The notes: generated by a model from the letters alone, not told the origin. 64,000 nt of DNA from Pseudomonas putida (GCF_001976065.1 NZ_MNAH01000002.1:363450-427449), one strand, 5' to 3'. Positions 52,370-61,984 are shown, numbered from the stretch's first letter. Numbers and translations are program-made.

Positions 52370-54727
52370 ATGAGCCAGGGTTGGGCTCGCAGTTTGCGGC
52401 GTCCGTTTTGGGCCATGGGCTGTACGTGTTGCCTGGTAGCGAGTTATCACGCAGAGGCCGGTGACCTGCCGCCTCCGCCCAGCGGCATGGAGGCTGTTGC
52501 CGATGCGCAGTTGTTTCTGGAACTGGTGGTCAACCAGATGAACACCGGACGAATCGTGGCGGTCGAGCAGCGCCAGGGGCAATTTTTCGTGCCCGCCAGT
52601 GCGCTGCAGGAAACCGGCATGAAACTGCCGCAAGATATCAAGGCCGAAGTCGGCCTCGACAGCTTGCCGGGCTTGCACAGCGAGTACGACAGCCAAGCGC
52701 AGCGCCTGTTGCTGGAGGTACCGCCCGACTGGCTGCCGGAGCAGTTTGTCGGCCGTCGCCAAGCCTATCCGCGTACCCCGGCGCTGAGCAGCTTCGGCGC
52801 CTTGCTCAACTATGACCTGTACCTCAACGACACCGATGATGCCGGCACTTACCTGGCCGCCTGGAACGAAGTGCGGCTGTTTGACAGTTGGGGCACGCTG
52901 TCCAATACCGGGCAATATCGCCGCACCTTGTCCGGGGATGCGGTTGACACGCTGAACAATGGTTACCTGCGCTATGACACCACCTGGCGCTATTCCGATG
53001 ATGACCGGATGCTGACTTACGAGGCGGGTGATCTGGTCAGCGGTGCCTTGCCCTGGAGCAGTTCGGTGCGTCTGGGTGGCATTCAACTGTCACGGGACTT
53101 CGGCGTACGCCCGGACCTGGTGACCTACCCCTTGCCGCAGTTCGCCGGCGAGGCCGCGGTGCCGTCGTCGGTCGATCTGTTCATCAACGGCTACAAGTCC
53201 AGCAGCGCCGATCTGCAACCTGGCCCCTACACACTGACCAATATTCCGTTCATCAACGGTGCCGGCGAAGCCGTGGTGGTCACCACCGACGCCCTGGGAC
53301 GCCAGGTCTCGACCACGGTGCCGTTCTACGTCACCAGCAGCTTGTTGCAAAAAGGCCTGTCAGACTTTTCGGTGGCGGCCGGCACCTTGCGCCAGGACTA
53401 CGGCCTGCGGGATTTCAGTTATGGTCCGGGCGTCACGTCCGGCAGTTTGCGTTACGGCCTGAGTGACAGCGTCACCCTGGAAAGCCACGCTGAAGCCTCG
53501 GATGCGCTGGCGCTCGGGGGGGCTGGCAGCAATGTGCGGCTGGGCAATTTCGGCGTGCTCAACAGCGCCGTCAGCCAAAGCCGTTTCGACGGGCAAACCG
53601 GCCAGCAACTGAGCCTCGGTTATCAATACAGCAGCCAGCGCTACAGCTTTTCCTGGCAGCGCCTGCAAAGGCGTGATCACTATGCCGACCTGACCGTGGT
53701 CGACAGTCCGTACACCACCCTCAGCAAACGCAGTGAGCAGGCGACCCTGAGCGTCAATCTCGATACCTGGGGTAGCCTGGGCGCCGGGTATTTCGACGTG
53801 CGCGCGGCGGACGACTCGCGCACCCGCCTGCTTAACCTGACCTGGAGCAAACCGTTGTGGCGCAGCACCAGCTTTTACCTGTCGGCCAACCGCGAGATCG
53901 GCGACAGCAACTGGGCGGTGCAGGCGCAACTGGTGATTCCGTTCGACCTGCGTGGCAGCCTGGCCATCGGCAGTGAACGCGGCAAGGACGGCCAATCACA
54001 GCAGCGGGTCAACTACAGCCGTGCCGTGCCGACCGAGGGCGGGGTGGGTTTCAATCTCGGCTACGCCAAGGGTGACCGACCCGATTACCGGCAGGCCGAC
54101 TTGACTTGGCGTTTACAGTCGGTGCAATTGCAGGCCGGTGTCTATGGCACCAGCGATGCCCAAACCCGCTGGGCCGATGCCAGCGGTTCGCTGGTGTGGA
54201 TGGACCGCCAGGTGTTCGCCGCGAACCGCATCGACGACGCGTTTGTGGTGGTCAGCACCGATGGCTACGCGGACATCCCGGTGCGCTACGAAAACCAGCC
54301 GGTGGGCCAGACCGATCGCAACGGCCACTTGTTGGTACCCTGGAGCAGCGCCTACTACCGCGGCAAATACGAGATCGATCCGCTCAACCTGCCGGCCAAC
54401 GTGCGCAGCCCGAACGTCGAGCAACGCATCGCGGTGCGCCGTGGCAGCGGCTATCTGTTGGAGTTTCCGTTGAGCCGTGTCATCGCGGCGAGCATCGTGC
54501 TGGTGGACGCGCAGCAGCAGGAGTTGCCCTTGGGCAGCGGTGTGGTGCATGAGCAGAGCGGCACGCAAACCGTGGTCGGCTGGGACGGTCTGGTGTACCT
54601 GGAAAACCTGCAGGGGCAGAACGATCTGCGGGTGACGTTGGGCGATGGCAAGACCTGCCACGTGCAGTTTGCCGCCGATCTGGCGCAGGATCAGATCCCG
54701 CTGATCGGGCCGTTGGTGTGTCGATGA
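52370..54727 (+). CDS. Outer-membrane usher (FimD/CsuD-type)
   Basis: A 785-residue usher with signal peptide (PFWAMGCTCCLVASYHAEA). An N-terminal chaperone-binding domain (QLFLELVVNQMNTGR to ~130) is followed by a long beta-barrel with the plug (PSSVDLFINGYKSSSADLQPGPYTLTNIPF in two parts). The C-terminal domains contain RNGHLLVPWSSAYYRGKYEIDP. It forms the secretion pore for the pilus. The start at 52370 has AGGA 9 nt upstream; the frame is open 25 codons earlier, but the region contains the repeat. It overlaps the tip gene by 4 bp. Confidence 0.93.
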   Translation: MSQGWARSLRRPFWAMGCTCCLVASYHAEAGDLPPPPSGMEAVADAQLFLELVVNQMNTGRIVAVEQRQGQFFVPASALQETGMKLPQDIKAEVGLDSLPGLHSEYDSQAQRLLLEVPPDWLPEQFVGRRQAYPRTPALSSFGALLNYDLYLNDTDDAGTYLAAWNEVRLFDSWGTLSNTGQYRRTLSGDAVDTLNNGYLRYDTTWRYSDDDRMLTYEAGDLVSGALPWSSSVRLGGIQLSRDFGVRPDLVTYPLPQFAGEAAVPSSVDLFINGYKSSSADLQPGPYTLTNIPFINGAGEAVVVTTDALGRQVSTTVPFYVTSSLLQKGLSDFSVAAGTLRQDYGLRDFSYGPGVTSGSLRYGLSDSVTLESHAEASDALALGGAGSNVRLGNFGVLNSAVSQSRFDGQTGQQLSLGYQYSSQRYSFSWQRLQRRDHYADLTVVDSPYTTLSKRSEQATLSVNLDTWGSLGAGYFDVRAADDSRTRLLNLTWSKPLWRSTSFYLSANREIGDSNWAVQAQLVIPFDLRGSLAIGSERGKDGQSQQRVNYSRAVPTEGGVGFNLGYAKGDRPDYRQADLTWRLQSVQLQAGVYGTSDAQTRWADASGSLVWMDRQVFAANRIDDAFVVVSTDGYADIPVRYENQPVGQTDRNGHLLVPWSSAYYRGKYEIDPLNLPANVRSPNVEQRIAVRRGSGYLLEFPLSRVIAASIVLVDAQQQELPLGSGVVHEQSGTQTVVGWDGLVYLENLQGQNDLRVTLGDGKTCHVQFAADLAQDQIPLIGPLVCR

Positions 54728-55686
54728 AGTGGCTGATACCGCTGATGCTCTGGCTGCCCGCCCCCGCGTGGGCCTTGTGTTCGGTGGTCGGCACTACGCC
54801 CGTGGCCTTCGGCTCTTTGAGTTCGATTGCCGTGCGCACCACTTCGCAACCCGGTTCCACACTCAACGCCGGCTTGAGTTGCAGCGGCTCGCTGTTGACC
54901 CTCCTGAGCAGCGACGATCACTTCTGGGCCACCGTCACCTCGAGCCAGAGCGGTTTGCGCGGTCCCACCGGCGACGTCATCGGCTACACGATCTACGCCA
55001 ACAACAGCACCAGCTACCCGCTGACCCGCGGCACGGCCTTCGACTTTGCACGCAACGGCATCATCGATGCGCTTGGCCTGCTCGGTGGCACGGTCCCAAG
55101 AACCGTGCCCCTGTATTTCGGCACTACCCTTGGCAGCAACGTCGCGGCCGGGATCTACAGCGAAACCCTGAGCATTTTCTGGAACTGGAACTATTGCTCG
55201 GGCATCGGCCTTGGCGGGCTTTGCCTGGGACGCGACATCAGTAGCGGCACCGCCACATTGACGATCAACCTGACGGTTGCCAACGACTGCACCATCACCG
55301 CCCCGAACATCGCCTTCGGCAGCGCACCGGTGGTCAGTGCTTTCGCCCCGGTCACCGGACAGACCATCAACCTGGCTTGTACCAAAGGCAGCGCTTACAC
55401 CGTGGGACTGAGCGATGGGCAAAACCCGCTGAGTGTCGGCGGGCGACGGCGGATGACCTCGAGCGGTAATTATCTGGCCTATGACATTTTCAAAAGTGCC
55501 GGCACGACCCGCTGGGGAAGCGTGGGCAGTGCCCGTCGGGCCAGTTCGGATGCCGAGGTCAACCCGGGGAATGGACTGGGGACGGGAAGCCAGATCTTCA
55601 ATTACAACGCGAAGATCTATACCGATCAGGCGACTCCGCCAGCGGGGACGTATCTGGACAGTGTGGTGTTGGATGTGGGGTTTTGA
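54724..55686 (+). CDS. Pilus tip adhesin with two SCPU domains (CsuE-type)
   Basis: A 320-residue exported protein with signal peptide (MKWLIPLMLWLPAPAWA). There are two SCPU-like halves: residues ~18-165 (LCSVVGTTPVAFGSLSSI) and ~180-320 (DCTITAPNIAFGSAPVV to TPPAGTYLDSVVLDVGF). Only the second half ends with a donor-strand edge. CsuE-type two-domain tips are adhesins that bind hydrophobic surfaces by exposed loops, but those loops cannot be identified by eye. Its ATG overlaps the usher stop by 4 bp. It ends the operon. Confidence 0.9.
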   Translation: MKWLIPLMLWLPAPAWALCSVVGTTPVAFGSLSSIAVRTTSQPGSTLNAGLSCSGSLLTLLSSDDHFWATVTSSQSGLRGPTGDVIGYTIYANNSTSYPLTRGTAFDFARNGIIDALGLLGGTVPRTVPLYFGTTLGSNVAAGIYSETLSIFWNWNYCSGIGLGGLCLGRDISSGTATLTINLTVANDCTITAPNIAFGSAPVVSAFAPVTGQTINLACTKGSAYTVGLSDGQNPLSVGGRRRMTSSGNYLAYDIFKSAGTTRWGSVGSARRASSDAEVNPGNGLGTGSQIFNYNAKIYTDQATPPAGTYLDSVVLDVGF

Positions 55687-55695
55687 TGTTGCAGC

Positions 55696-57066
55696 TTAAA
55701 ACCGCCCGAACTTGAGTGGGTATTCGATCACAATGTAGAGCCTGTCGATGTCGTCGCCGCCCTGGGCGCTGTTTGCCCGATGTACCACGTGGGACAGCTG
55801 CACAGACATGTCCTTGGCCGGCCCTGACTGCAGCACATACCGAAGATCGATATCGCGCTCCCAGTGTCGTCCGCCATCGCCCTGTTGAGGAACATACTCG
55901 CCGCTCGATTCGTCGAAAGGGTTATAACCGCCGCCTTGGGGCGCGTGGGTTCCGTCGATACCGCGCCCGTTGACGTAACGCGTCATGAATTTCAAGCCAG
56001 GTACGCCGTAGCTGCCCAGGTCGAGGTCATAACGGGCCTGCCACGAACGTTCGCGGGGGCCATTGAAGTCGGCATACTTGATCGAATTGGCAAGGTAGAT
56101 CGAGTCGCCGCCGACAAAATCGAACGGGGTGTCGCCGTTGATCTTTTGGAAGGCGAGGGTGAAGCCATGGGCGCCAGCGGTGTATTGGGCTGCCAGGCTG
56201 TAGGCAGTGTTATCAATGGCTCCGGCCACGGACTCGCCATAGTCCCTGGTGTGATAAAGGTTACCGTCGAGGAATACACCGGACTGCTTCAGGTGCACGT
56301 TGCCATAGTATTGGCGCCAGGTGTCACTCAGTTGTGAGGCATAGAGCGCACCGCCTACCGGGCGCTCTTCAAACAGGTTGGCGCCAATGAAATCGATGCC
56401 GCCGGTTCGGGTGCTCACACCATATCCGGTGAAATTGCCTTTACTGGTCGATGCGTCCTGGTTCTTGAACGCGGTGAAGTGACCGGCCAGCACGTGCATG
56501 CCATCGATTTCCCGGCTATCTACCAGCAGGCCGGTGGCGTACTCGGGTTGCAGGCGTTTGTCCGCCGTGTCGAATACCGGGGTTTGCACCGTCATTTCAC
56601 CGAACGCCAAGGTGGTGCGCGAGGTGCGCAGCTTGAGGGCGGCGCCGCCACTGGAATAATCGTCTTCGCTGCGTCCCTCCTGATCGACAGGCAGCAACCC
56701 CGTCCCGGAATGCCCCTTGCCGCTGTCCAGCTTCACACCCAAAAAACCGTGGGCATCGATGCCAAAACCAACAGTGCCGGAGGTAAAGCCGGATTCGAAC
56801 GAGGTGATGAACCCCTGGGCCCATTCCCGGGTGTAGTTTTTGCCTGAAGGCGAGGGTGATCGATAGTCATTGTTCAGGTAGAAGTTTCGACTGAGCACTT
56901 CAAGTGAAGAGCCTTCTAATAACCCTTCTGACGGTTGTGCAGCTTGCGACGCCAAGGCTGTTGCACTGGGGGCGCAAATGACCAGAAATAGCCCGCAAGT
57001 GACTCGCAGTTCATTCACTTTTCTGCGTCCTTGCACGGCAAGCAGGGCTTTTGTTGCAACCGGCAT
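55696..57066 (-). CDS. OprD-family outer-membrane porin
   Basis: A 456-residue porin. The OprD blocks are LEVLSRNFYLNNDYRS, REWAQGFITSFESGFTSGTVGFGIDAHGFLGVKLD, and a C-terminal YIVIEYPLKFGRF with terminal Phe. The signal peptide is probably residues ~17-40 (VNELRVTCGLFLVICAPSATALA), so the true start may be the GTG at 57018 rather than the ATG at 57066; neither has an ideal ribosome site. It converges on the pilus tip gene 9 bp away. It is likely to belong with the downstream-reading AraC/VOC/flavoprotein set. Confidence 0.9.
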   Translation of the reverse strand: MPVATKALLAVQGRRKVNELRVTCGLFLVICAPSATALASQAAQPSEGLLEGSSLEVLSRNFYLNNDYRSPSPSGKNYTREWAQGFITSFESGFTSGTVGFGIDAHGFLGVKLDSGKGHSGTGLLPVDQEGRSEDDYSSGGAALKLRTSRTTLAFGEMTVQTPVFDTADKRLQPEYATGLLVDSREIDGMHVLAGHFTAFKNQDASTSKGNFTGYGVSTRTGGIDFIGANLFEERPVGGALYASQLSDTWRQYYGNVHLKQSGVFLDGNLYHTRDYGESVAGAIDNTAYSLAAQYTAGAHGFTLAFQKINGDTPFDFVGGDSIYLANSIKYADFNGPRERSWQARYDLDLGSYGVPGLKFMTRYVNGRGIDGTHAPQGGGYNPFDESSGEYVPQQGDGGRHWERDIDLRYVLQSGPAKDMSVQLSHVVHRANSAQGGDDIDRLYIVIEYPLKFGRF

Positions 57067-57304
57067 GGATCAACTCACCGGCTGGCGTTGGCGCCACGAC
57101 CCACTCGTTTTCAGCCGGTGTTGTATTCATCGCTTGCATGTCCATCGTCTCAGGGAAGTCGAAGACAGGGTCGCGTATTTTGCAAAGACAGAATTGGATA
57201 GACGTGCGGTTTTTATGGAGGGCGGTGCGCAATGGTCTGATTCTGGGCAACAGTAGGTGTCAGTGGAACTTCGTAGCCCCATTCTTCGAGCGTATCGGCG
57301 CTCG

Positions 57305-58231
57305 TTACTGATAGGCCAATGCGCCAAAAAGCCTGGAAACGTTTTTATCGCGATATTGCTTGGGTGTCATGGACAGTTTTTCCTGGAACAGTCGGGTCAT
57401 GTGGCTCTGGTCTGAGAACCCGCAATCCATGGCGACCACTTTCAATGGCACATCGCGCACCGTAGAGAGGATTCGCTCGGCTTTTTTCAAGCGGCGCGAC
57501 TGCACGTACTGATGGGGAGAGACCCCATACACAGACCCGAACACCCTTACGAAATACGACGGGCTCAGGTCGACGATAGCAGACATGTCCTTGACCGAAA
57601 TCGGGCAAGACAGGTGTGAATCGATGTACTGCTGAAGCTGGTCGCGCTTGAGGTGGGTCAGGCGCGACGCTTGATCCTTGTCTCTGAGGTCACAGCGTAC
57701 ATATTGGCGCAGCAGATGAATGCACATCTGTATTTCCAGGGTCTGGGCGAAGAGGCTGCTGCCCGGTTCGCCACTCAGGCATTCCGCTTCATAACTTGCC
57801 ATGAGCCTGGAGAGCCTGGCGTCGTTGACCAGGGGGCAGTGGTCGACAAAAACACCGTCAACATCCTGTTGAAATACTTCATGGGCGATCTTCGTCATCA
57901 TCGTTTGGGAGATGTAGATATGACTGACTTCGATATCGTTCATCCAGTACCACCTGGATGATTCGCCTCGGGTCAAAATGGTCACGTCGTTGTCGCCCAC
58001 CGACCATTTCTGCCATTGCCTGCCATCATGGAAACCCAGATTGGCGGTTCCCGATTTCCATCTCACCAGTTCGTAATCGCGCATGCAGGGGATGTTGACT
58101 TCGGTCTTGTCAAAGCGATAACCGCGGATCGACATGCCGTCATCGGCGGCAGTTTCAACGGTACCTTCGATCGTGACTTGACCCGGGATGACGTCGAGCA
58201 TTTTTTCTGGCGTTAACAGGATGGCACTCAT
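57305..58231 (-). CDS. AraC-family transcriptional regulator
   Basis: A 308-residue regulator. The C-terminal ~100 residues hold two helix-turn-helices (SVKDMSAIVDLSPSYFVRVF and PLKVVAMDCGFSDQSHMTRLF) ending with MTPKQYRD. The N-terminal ~200 residues are a cupin-like or unknown sensor. The start at 58231 (second Met of the open frame) has AAGGGAG 8 nt upstream. It lies between the OprD gene and the VOC/flavoprotein pair, all leftward. Confidence 0.92.
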   Translation of the reverse strand: MSAILLTPEKMLDVIPGQVTIEGTVETAADDGMSIRGYRFDKTEVNIPCMRDYELVRWKSGTANLGFHDGRQWQKWSVGDNDVTILTRGESSRWYWMNDIEVSHIYISQTMMTKIAHEVFQQDVDGVFVDHCPLVNDARLSRLMASYEAECLSGEPGSSLFAQTLEIQMCIHLLRQYVRCDLRDKDQASRLTHLKRDQLQQYIDSHLSCPISVKDMSAIVDLSPSYFVRVFGSVYGVSPHQYVQSRRLKKAERILSTVRDVPLKVVAMDCGFSDQSHMTRLFQEKLSMTPKQYRDKNVSRLFGALAYQ

Positions 58232-58387
58232 CACAACTCCCTTTTATTGGTATTGGCCGTGGAGTTTTTATCAGCACTTGGCAGTTTTTGTGACATTCAA
58301 AAACTAACACATCCTTCCCGTGTGTACGCAAAACCGGCCTGCCATCGATCGGCGGATTTGCCCCCGATCGTCTGGCAAGCCTTTTTC

Positions 58388-58930
58388 TTACTTCGCCTGG
58401 GTTTGGTGATCACTCAGCCCGGTCAAACCTGGTCGCCAGCGGCGCAGGTGAGTGTGGCGCTCGTAGGCCTGCGCCGAGGGATAGGTCACCAGTTCAATCG
58501 TGCTGCCCCAGGGCGTGCGGCTGTAGACGTAGCGATTGCCTTGTCCGGCGTCACCGCCCGGAAGCTCACCCGGGCGGCTGAGCAGGATGCCACCGGCCTG
58601 CTCCAGGCGATCGGCGGCGGCGTCGATATCGTCAACGTAGAGGCAGATGTGCTGAATCCCCAGATCACTGGGAACGACAGGCTGCGACTGCTGCACCCCG
58701 CTATAGGAAAACAGCTCCAGGTTGGGACCGTTGCCGAGGCGCAGCATGCGGATCGCGGTAATCACTGCGCCGGGCGCAATGCCCAGTCCCGACTCCACCT
58801 CAGGGCCTCCCAAGGGCGCGTCAAGCATGTCGTAAAGTTTCTCGGCACCAAAGGCCTGGACGAAAAACCGCGTTGCCGCTTCCATGTCGGGCACGGTGAT
58901 GCCTACGTGTTCGATCGCACGAACGTTCAT
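58388..58930 (-). CDS. VOC (glyoxalase-like) protein coupled to the flavoprotein
   Basis: A 180-residue VOC protein. EHVGITVPDMEAATRFFVQAFGAEKLYDML opens the first half, and QHICLYVDDIDAAADRLEQAGG opens the second, with the metal-type RTPWGSTIELVTYP near the end. It may be an epimerase, lyase or isomerase. Its ATG overlaps the upstream flavoprotein stop by 4 bp, so the two are translationally coupled and probably act in one pathway. Confidence 0.9.
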   Translation of the reverse strand: MNVRAIEHVGITVPDMEAATRFFVQAFGAEKLYDMLDAPLGGPEVESGLGIAPGAVITAIRMLRLGNGPNLELFSYSGVQQSQPVVPSDLGIQHICLYVDDIDAAADRLEQAGGILLSRPGELPGGDAGQGNRYVYSRTPWGSTIELVTYPSAQAYERHTHLRRWRPGLTGLSDHQTQAK

Positions 58931-60822
58931 GCCCGTTCTCCTATTGTCGCGGCTGCCCAGAATCCGGACTGGGTCGCCTCATACATGCGTCCGCCACGGG
59001 CCCTCGTGCCAATGCCATGGACGCGAATGTCATCCACGCACGCCTGCAAGACAGTTGAAGGGCTGCGCGCGGTCGCCATCAGCACGCAGCCGTCATCGGG
59101 CGCCACGCCGGCTGTGCGGATCGATACGTCCAGGCCCTTGAGCAGGCCGGTGAGATGGTCGCGCTGCATATCATTGGTATCGACGCCCACCGTGTCAGCG
59201 GGTGACACAAGGCTGACCTTTTTGCCTTGTTCGGCCAGCCAGAGGGCGGCGAACATGGCCGTCTCGGTTTCACCAAACACGGTGACTTCGTCCGCCACGG
59301 GCAGTTCGCCGTTTGCCAGCAGGTCGGCAACGTCCGCCCCCTGATCCCGAGCAACGGTACCGGTGGCGAGCAGGACTCTGTCCCATGGGCTCAAGTCGAG
59401 ATCGGTGGCATCGGTATTGAGTTGCACGTCAACGCCCACGCGCTCGAGTTCACTCTGGTAAAACTCGATCATGTTCCTGACTTCCATGCGAAACGGGCTC
59501 GCCGCGGCCCAGGCATGGAGCTGGCCACCGATGCGAGCCGATTTCTCGACCAGGCGCACAGTGTGTCCGCGCTCAGATGCGAGGATCGCGGCTTCACAGC
59601 CAGCCGGTCCACCACCGACGATCAGCACACGCTCCTTTCTGGCAGCAGGGCGGCGAGCGTCACTCGCCCGGCGTTCCTGGCCGAGTGTAGGGTTTATCAC
59701 GCACTGGGTGCCCTTGCCATTGAACATCCAGCGTGAGATGCATTCATTGACCGCCAGGCAGCGGCGCACACTCTGAGGTTGCCCGCGTCGTGTCTTGTTG
59801 ACCGTTTCGGGGTCGGCAAGACCCGATCGCCCCAGGGCCACAAAGTCGAGCTCGCCATCGGACACGGCTTGCGCCATCTCATCGAACAGCCAGGTGAGAC
59901 GCCCGACGCCGATCACCGGGATCGACACCCGCTGTTTGACCAGTTTGGCGTAATTGACCAGCGATCCTGGCGCAACCATGGGCAGCAACGTCATCGCCGT
60001 GTCGTAGTTCCCGGCGCTGACATCCAGGGCGTCGACGTACGGCTCGAGCATTTCGCAAAAAGCCAGGCCATCTTCCAGGGAGAGGCCGCCCTCGTAGGGC
60101 TCCATTACGCTCAAGCGATACAGGATCGGGAAATCTGCGCCGACCTGCGCGCGAACCCCGCGCACGACGTCGAGGGCGAAACGGGCACGGTTCTCCAGGG
60201 AGCCGCCCCAGCAGTCGGTGCGTTTGTTGGTGAAAGGGGAGAGAAATTGACCGAGCAAATAACCATGTGCGCCGTGCAACTCAACGGCATCAAAACCAGC
60301 AGCCACGGCGCGCCGGGCACCTTGGACGTACTGGTCGATCAGCCCGGGAATTTCATGCTCTTCGATGGCTCGCGGCGGGGTGCCGAAGGCGCTGGTGATG
60401 CCTGCTGTCGGCGCCAGTGGCGGTTCGTTGCGTTCAGTATTGCCCTGGGAATTCTGGCGGCCGGTGTGGTGCAGCTGCACCGCAATCTTCGCGCCTTCGC
60501 CATGAACGGCGTCGACCAGATTGCTCAGTGCGCCAATGAACCTGTCGTGGTCAATGCGCATCGGGTGGCCGGCCGTGCGCCCGACTTCCCAATCGATCGA
60601 GGTGTTCTCGGTGATGATCAGACCCACGCCACCACGGGCCCGGGCCCGATGGTATTCGATGAGCTTGTCGTCAACCTCGCCGAAGGTGCTAGCGAACTGC
60701 GTGAAGATCGGTGCTTGCACGAAACGGTTGCGCAGTTGCAGGGTGCCGATCCGCCCGGGCTGGTAGAGCGCCGCAGCCGGGCTGTCGGTCACCACAAGAG
60801 TACGGATGTCTGGGTGTGCCAT
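58927..60822 (-). CDS. Old-yellow-enzyme/2,4-dienoyl-CoA reductase-like flavoprotein
   Basis: A 631-residue two-part enzyme. An N-terminal FMN TIM barrel (~1-370) has NRFVQAPIFTQFAS, QLHHTGRQ and ELHGAHGYLLGQFLSPFTNKR. A C-terminal FAD/NAD-binding part contains VLIVGGGPAGCEAAILASERGH. The Fe-S motif reads RRCLAVNECISRW then TQCVIN, so where trimethylamine dehydrogenase-type relatives have C-x2-C-x2-C-x12-C the second Cys is Val (codon GTC). The start at 60822 follows GAGGAG at proper spacing; an ATG at 60828 is too close to it. The substrate may be an enone, dienoyl ester or N-methyl compound. Confidence 0.93.
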   Translation of the reverse strand: MAHPDIRTLVVTDSPAAALYQPGRIGTLQLRNRFVQAPIFTQFASTFGEVDDKLIEYHRARARGGVGLIITENTSIDWEVGRTAGHPMRIDHDRFIGALSNLVDAVHGEGAKIAVQLHHTGRQNSQGNTERNEPPLAPTAGITSAFGTPPRAIEEHEIPGLIDQYVQGARRAVAAGFDAVELHGAHGYLLGQFLSPFTNKRTDCWGGSLENRARFALDVVRGVRAQVGADFPILYRLSVMEPYEGGLSLEDGLAFCEMLEPYVDALDVSAGNYDTAMTLLPMVAPGSLVNYAKLVKQRVSIPVIGVGRLTWLFDEMAQAVSDGELDFVALGRSGLADPETVNKTRRGQPQSVRRCLAVNECISRWMFNGKGTQCVINPTLGQERRASDARRPAARKERVLIVGGGPAGCEAAILASERGHTVRLVEKSARIGGQLHAWAAASPFRMEVRNMIEFYQSELERVGVDVQLNTDATDLDLSPWDRVLLATGTVARDQGADVADLLANGELPVADEVTVFGETETAMFAALWLAEQGKKVSLVSPADTVGVDTNDMQRDHLTGLLKGLDVSIRTAGVAPDDGCVLMATARSPSTVLQACVDDIRVHGIGTRARGGRMYEATQSGFWAAATIGERA

Positions 60823-60883
60823 AACCATCTCCTCATTATTTTTTTTGTTTTGAGGTTGCAGCATGCAATGCCAGCTGACATGA

Positions 60884-60900
60884 GTATTGAACGTTTATAC
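60884..60900. promoter_or_regulatory. Candidate LysR box upstream of the flavoprotein gene
   Basis: GTAT-N9-ATAC is a 17-bp inverted repeat in the 131-bp gap between the LysR gene (60954-61856) and the flavoprotein. It is 62 bp from the flavoprotein start. The arms are short, so support is modest. Confidence 0.35.
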
Positions 60901-60953
60901 CCAGGCGTTGAAGAATCCTGCTTTAGCGCCGCAGCGCTACTCGCTCAGGTGAA

Positions 60954-61856
60954 TTAATCAGAGAACAACTCGAACATCAGTTGGCGCAGCCAGCGATTGG
61001 CCGGGTCCTTGTTATAGCGAGCATGCCAGAACAGGTTGATTTCGATGTTGGGCAGTTCAACCGGCGTCGGCAGGACCGAGAGCCCAAAGGGTTGTTCGCA
61101 ACTGCTGGCGAATCGTTCAGGCACCGTTGCCATCAAGTCGGTGCGTTGCAGGATGTGGCCTACCGCGACGAAGTGAGGGACCTCCAGGCGTATATTGCGC
61201 TCGATGCCGGCCCGCGCCAGGAACGTATCGACTTCGCCGTGTCCGGTGTTTGCCGCCACGACGCGAACGTGGTCATAGCTGCAATACCGCTCCAGGGTCA
61301 GCGGTTCCCGGGTAGCGGGGTGATCCTTGCGGCACATGCAGACATAACGATGGTGAAACAGGCGCTGCTGGAAAAAACCGGCCTGCAGGTGCGGCAGCAA
61401 TCCGACGGCGAGGTCGATCGCCCCGTTCTGCAAGCCTTCGGCCAGGGTATCGGAGGTGTTGCGCAGGGTGCTGATCGAGCAACCCGGAGCGCGTTCAGCC
61501 AGCGCGTCCATCAGCCGCGGCATGAAGTAGATTTCGCCAATGTCGGTCATCGCCATGGTAAAGCGGCGATTGCCGTTGAGCGGGTCGAAGGTGTCCTGGC
61601 GGCTCAGTGCATCGCGCAAGGTCTGAATGGCCATGGCGACCGGTTCAGCCAGGTGCTGGGCGTAGGGCGTGGGCTCCATGCCTTGATAGGTCCGAACGAA
61701 CAGCTCGTCGTTCAAGGTGACACGCAGTCGCTTGAGCGCGTTGCTGACAGCGGGCTGGGTCAGGTCCAGATGATCCGCCGCCGTCGATACCCGGCGGTCG
61801 ATCAGCAGCTGGTTGAAGACCAGCAGAAGGTTGAGATCAAGTTCACGTAATTCCAT
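60954..61856 (-). CDS. LysR-family regulator (NahR/NodD-like subgroup)
   Basis: A 300-residue regulator with MELRELDLNLLLVFNQLL and AADHLDLTQPAVSNALKRLR (winged helix-turn-helix), then FTMAMTDIGEIYFMPRL, typical of the NodD/NahR group that responds to aromatic or flavonoid-like ligands. It lies directly upstream of the flavoprotein-VOC pair in the same direction, and 272 bp of gap plus a pseudogene separate it from the MFS gene on the right. It probably controls the flavoprotein operon. Confidence 0.92.
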   Translation of the reverse strand: MELRELDLNLLLVFNQLLIDRRVSTAADHLDLTQPAVSNALKRLRVTLNDELFVRTYQGMEPTPYAQHLAEPVAMAIQTLRDALSRQDTFDPLNGNRRFTMAMTDIGEIYFMPRLMDALAERAPGCSISTLRNTSDTLAEGLQNGAIDLAVGLLPHLQAGFFQQRLFHHRYVCMCRKDHPATREPLTLERYCSYDHVRVVAANTGHGEVDTFLARAGIERNIRLEVPHFVAVGHILQRTDLMATVPERFASSCEQPFGLSVLPTPVELPNIEINLFWHARYNKDPANRWLRQLMFELFSD

Positions 61857-61984
61857 AACGCCTCAAGCAGATTGCGTGCTCATGAGGGCGAAGATTTTCG
61901 CCCGTGGATGGGTCTGCACCGCTCTGAAATCGCCGCTGCAAGCGCCAAAGGCTAACAAGTGCCGTACCGACGCGTCCATCACCT

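Noticed and set aside
59779..60957. A 392-codon frame opposite the flavoprotein gene.
   Set aside because: It is an antisense shadow of a well-defined enzyme.
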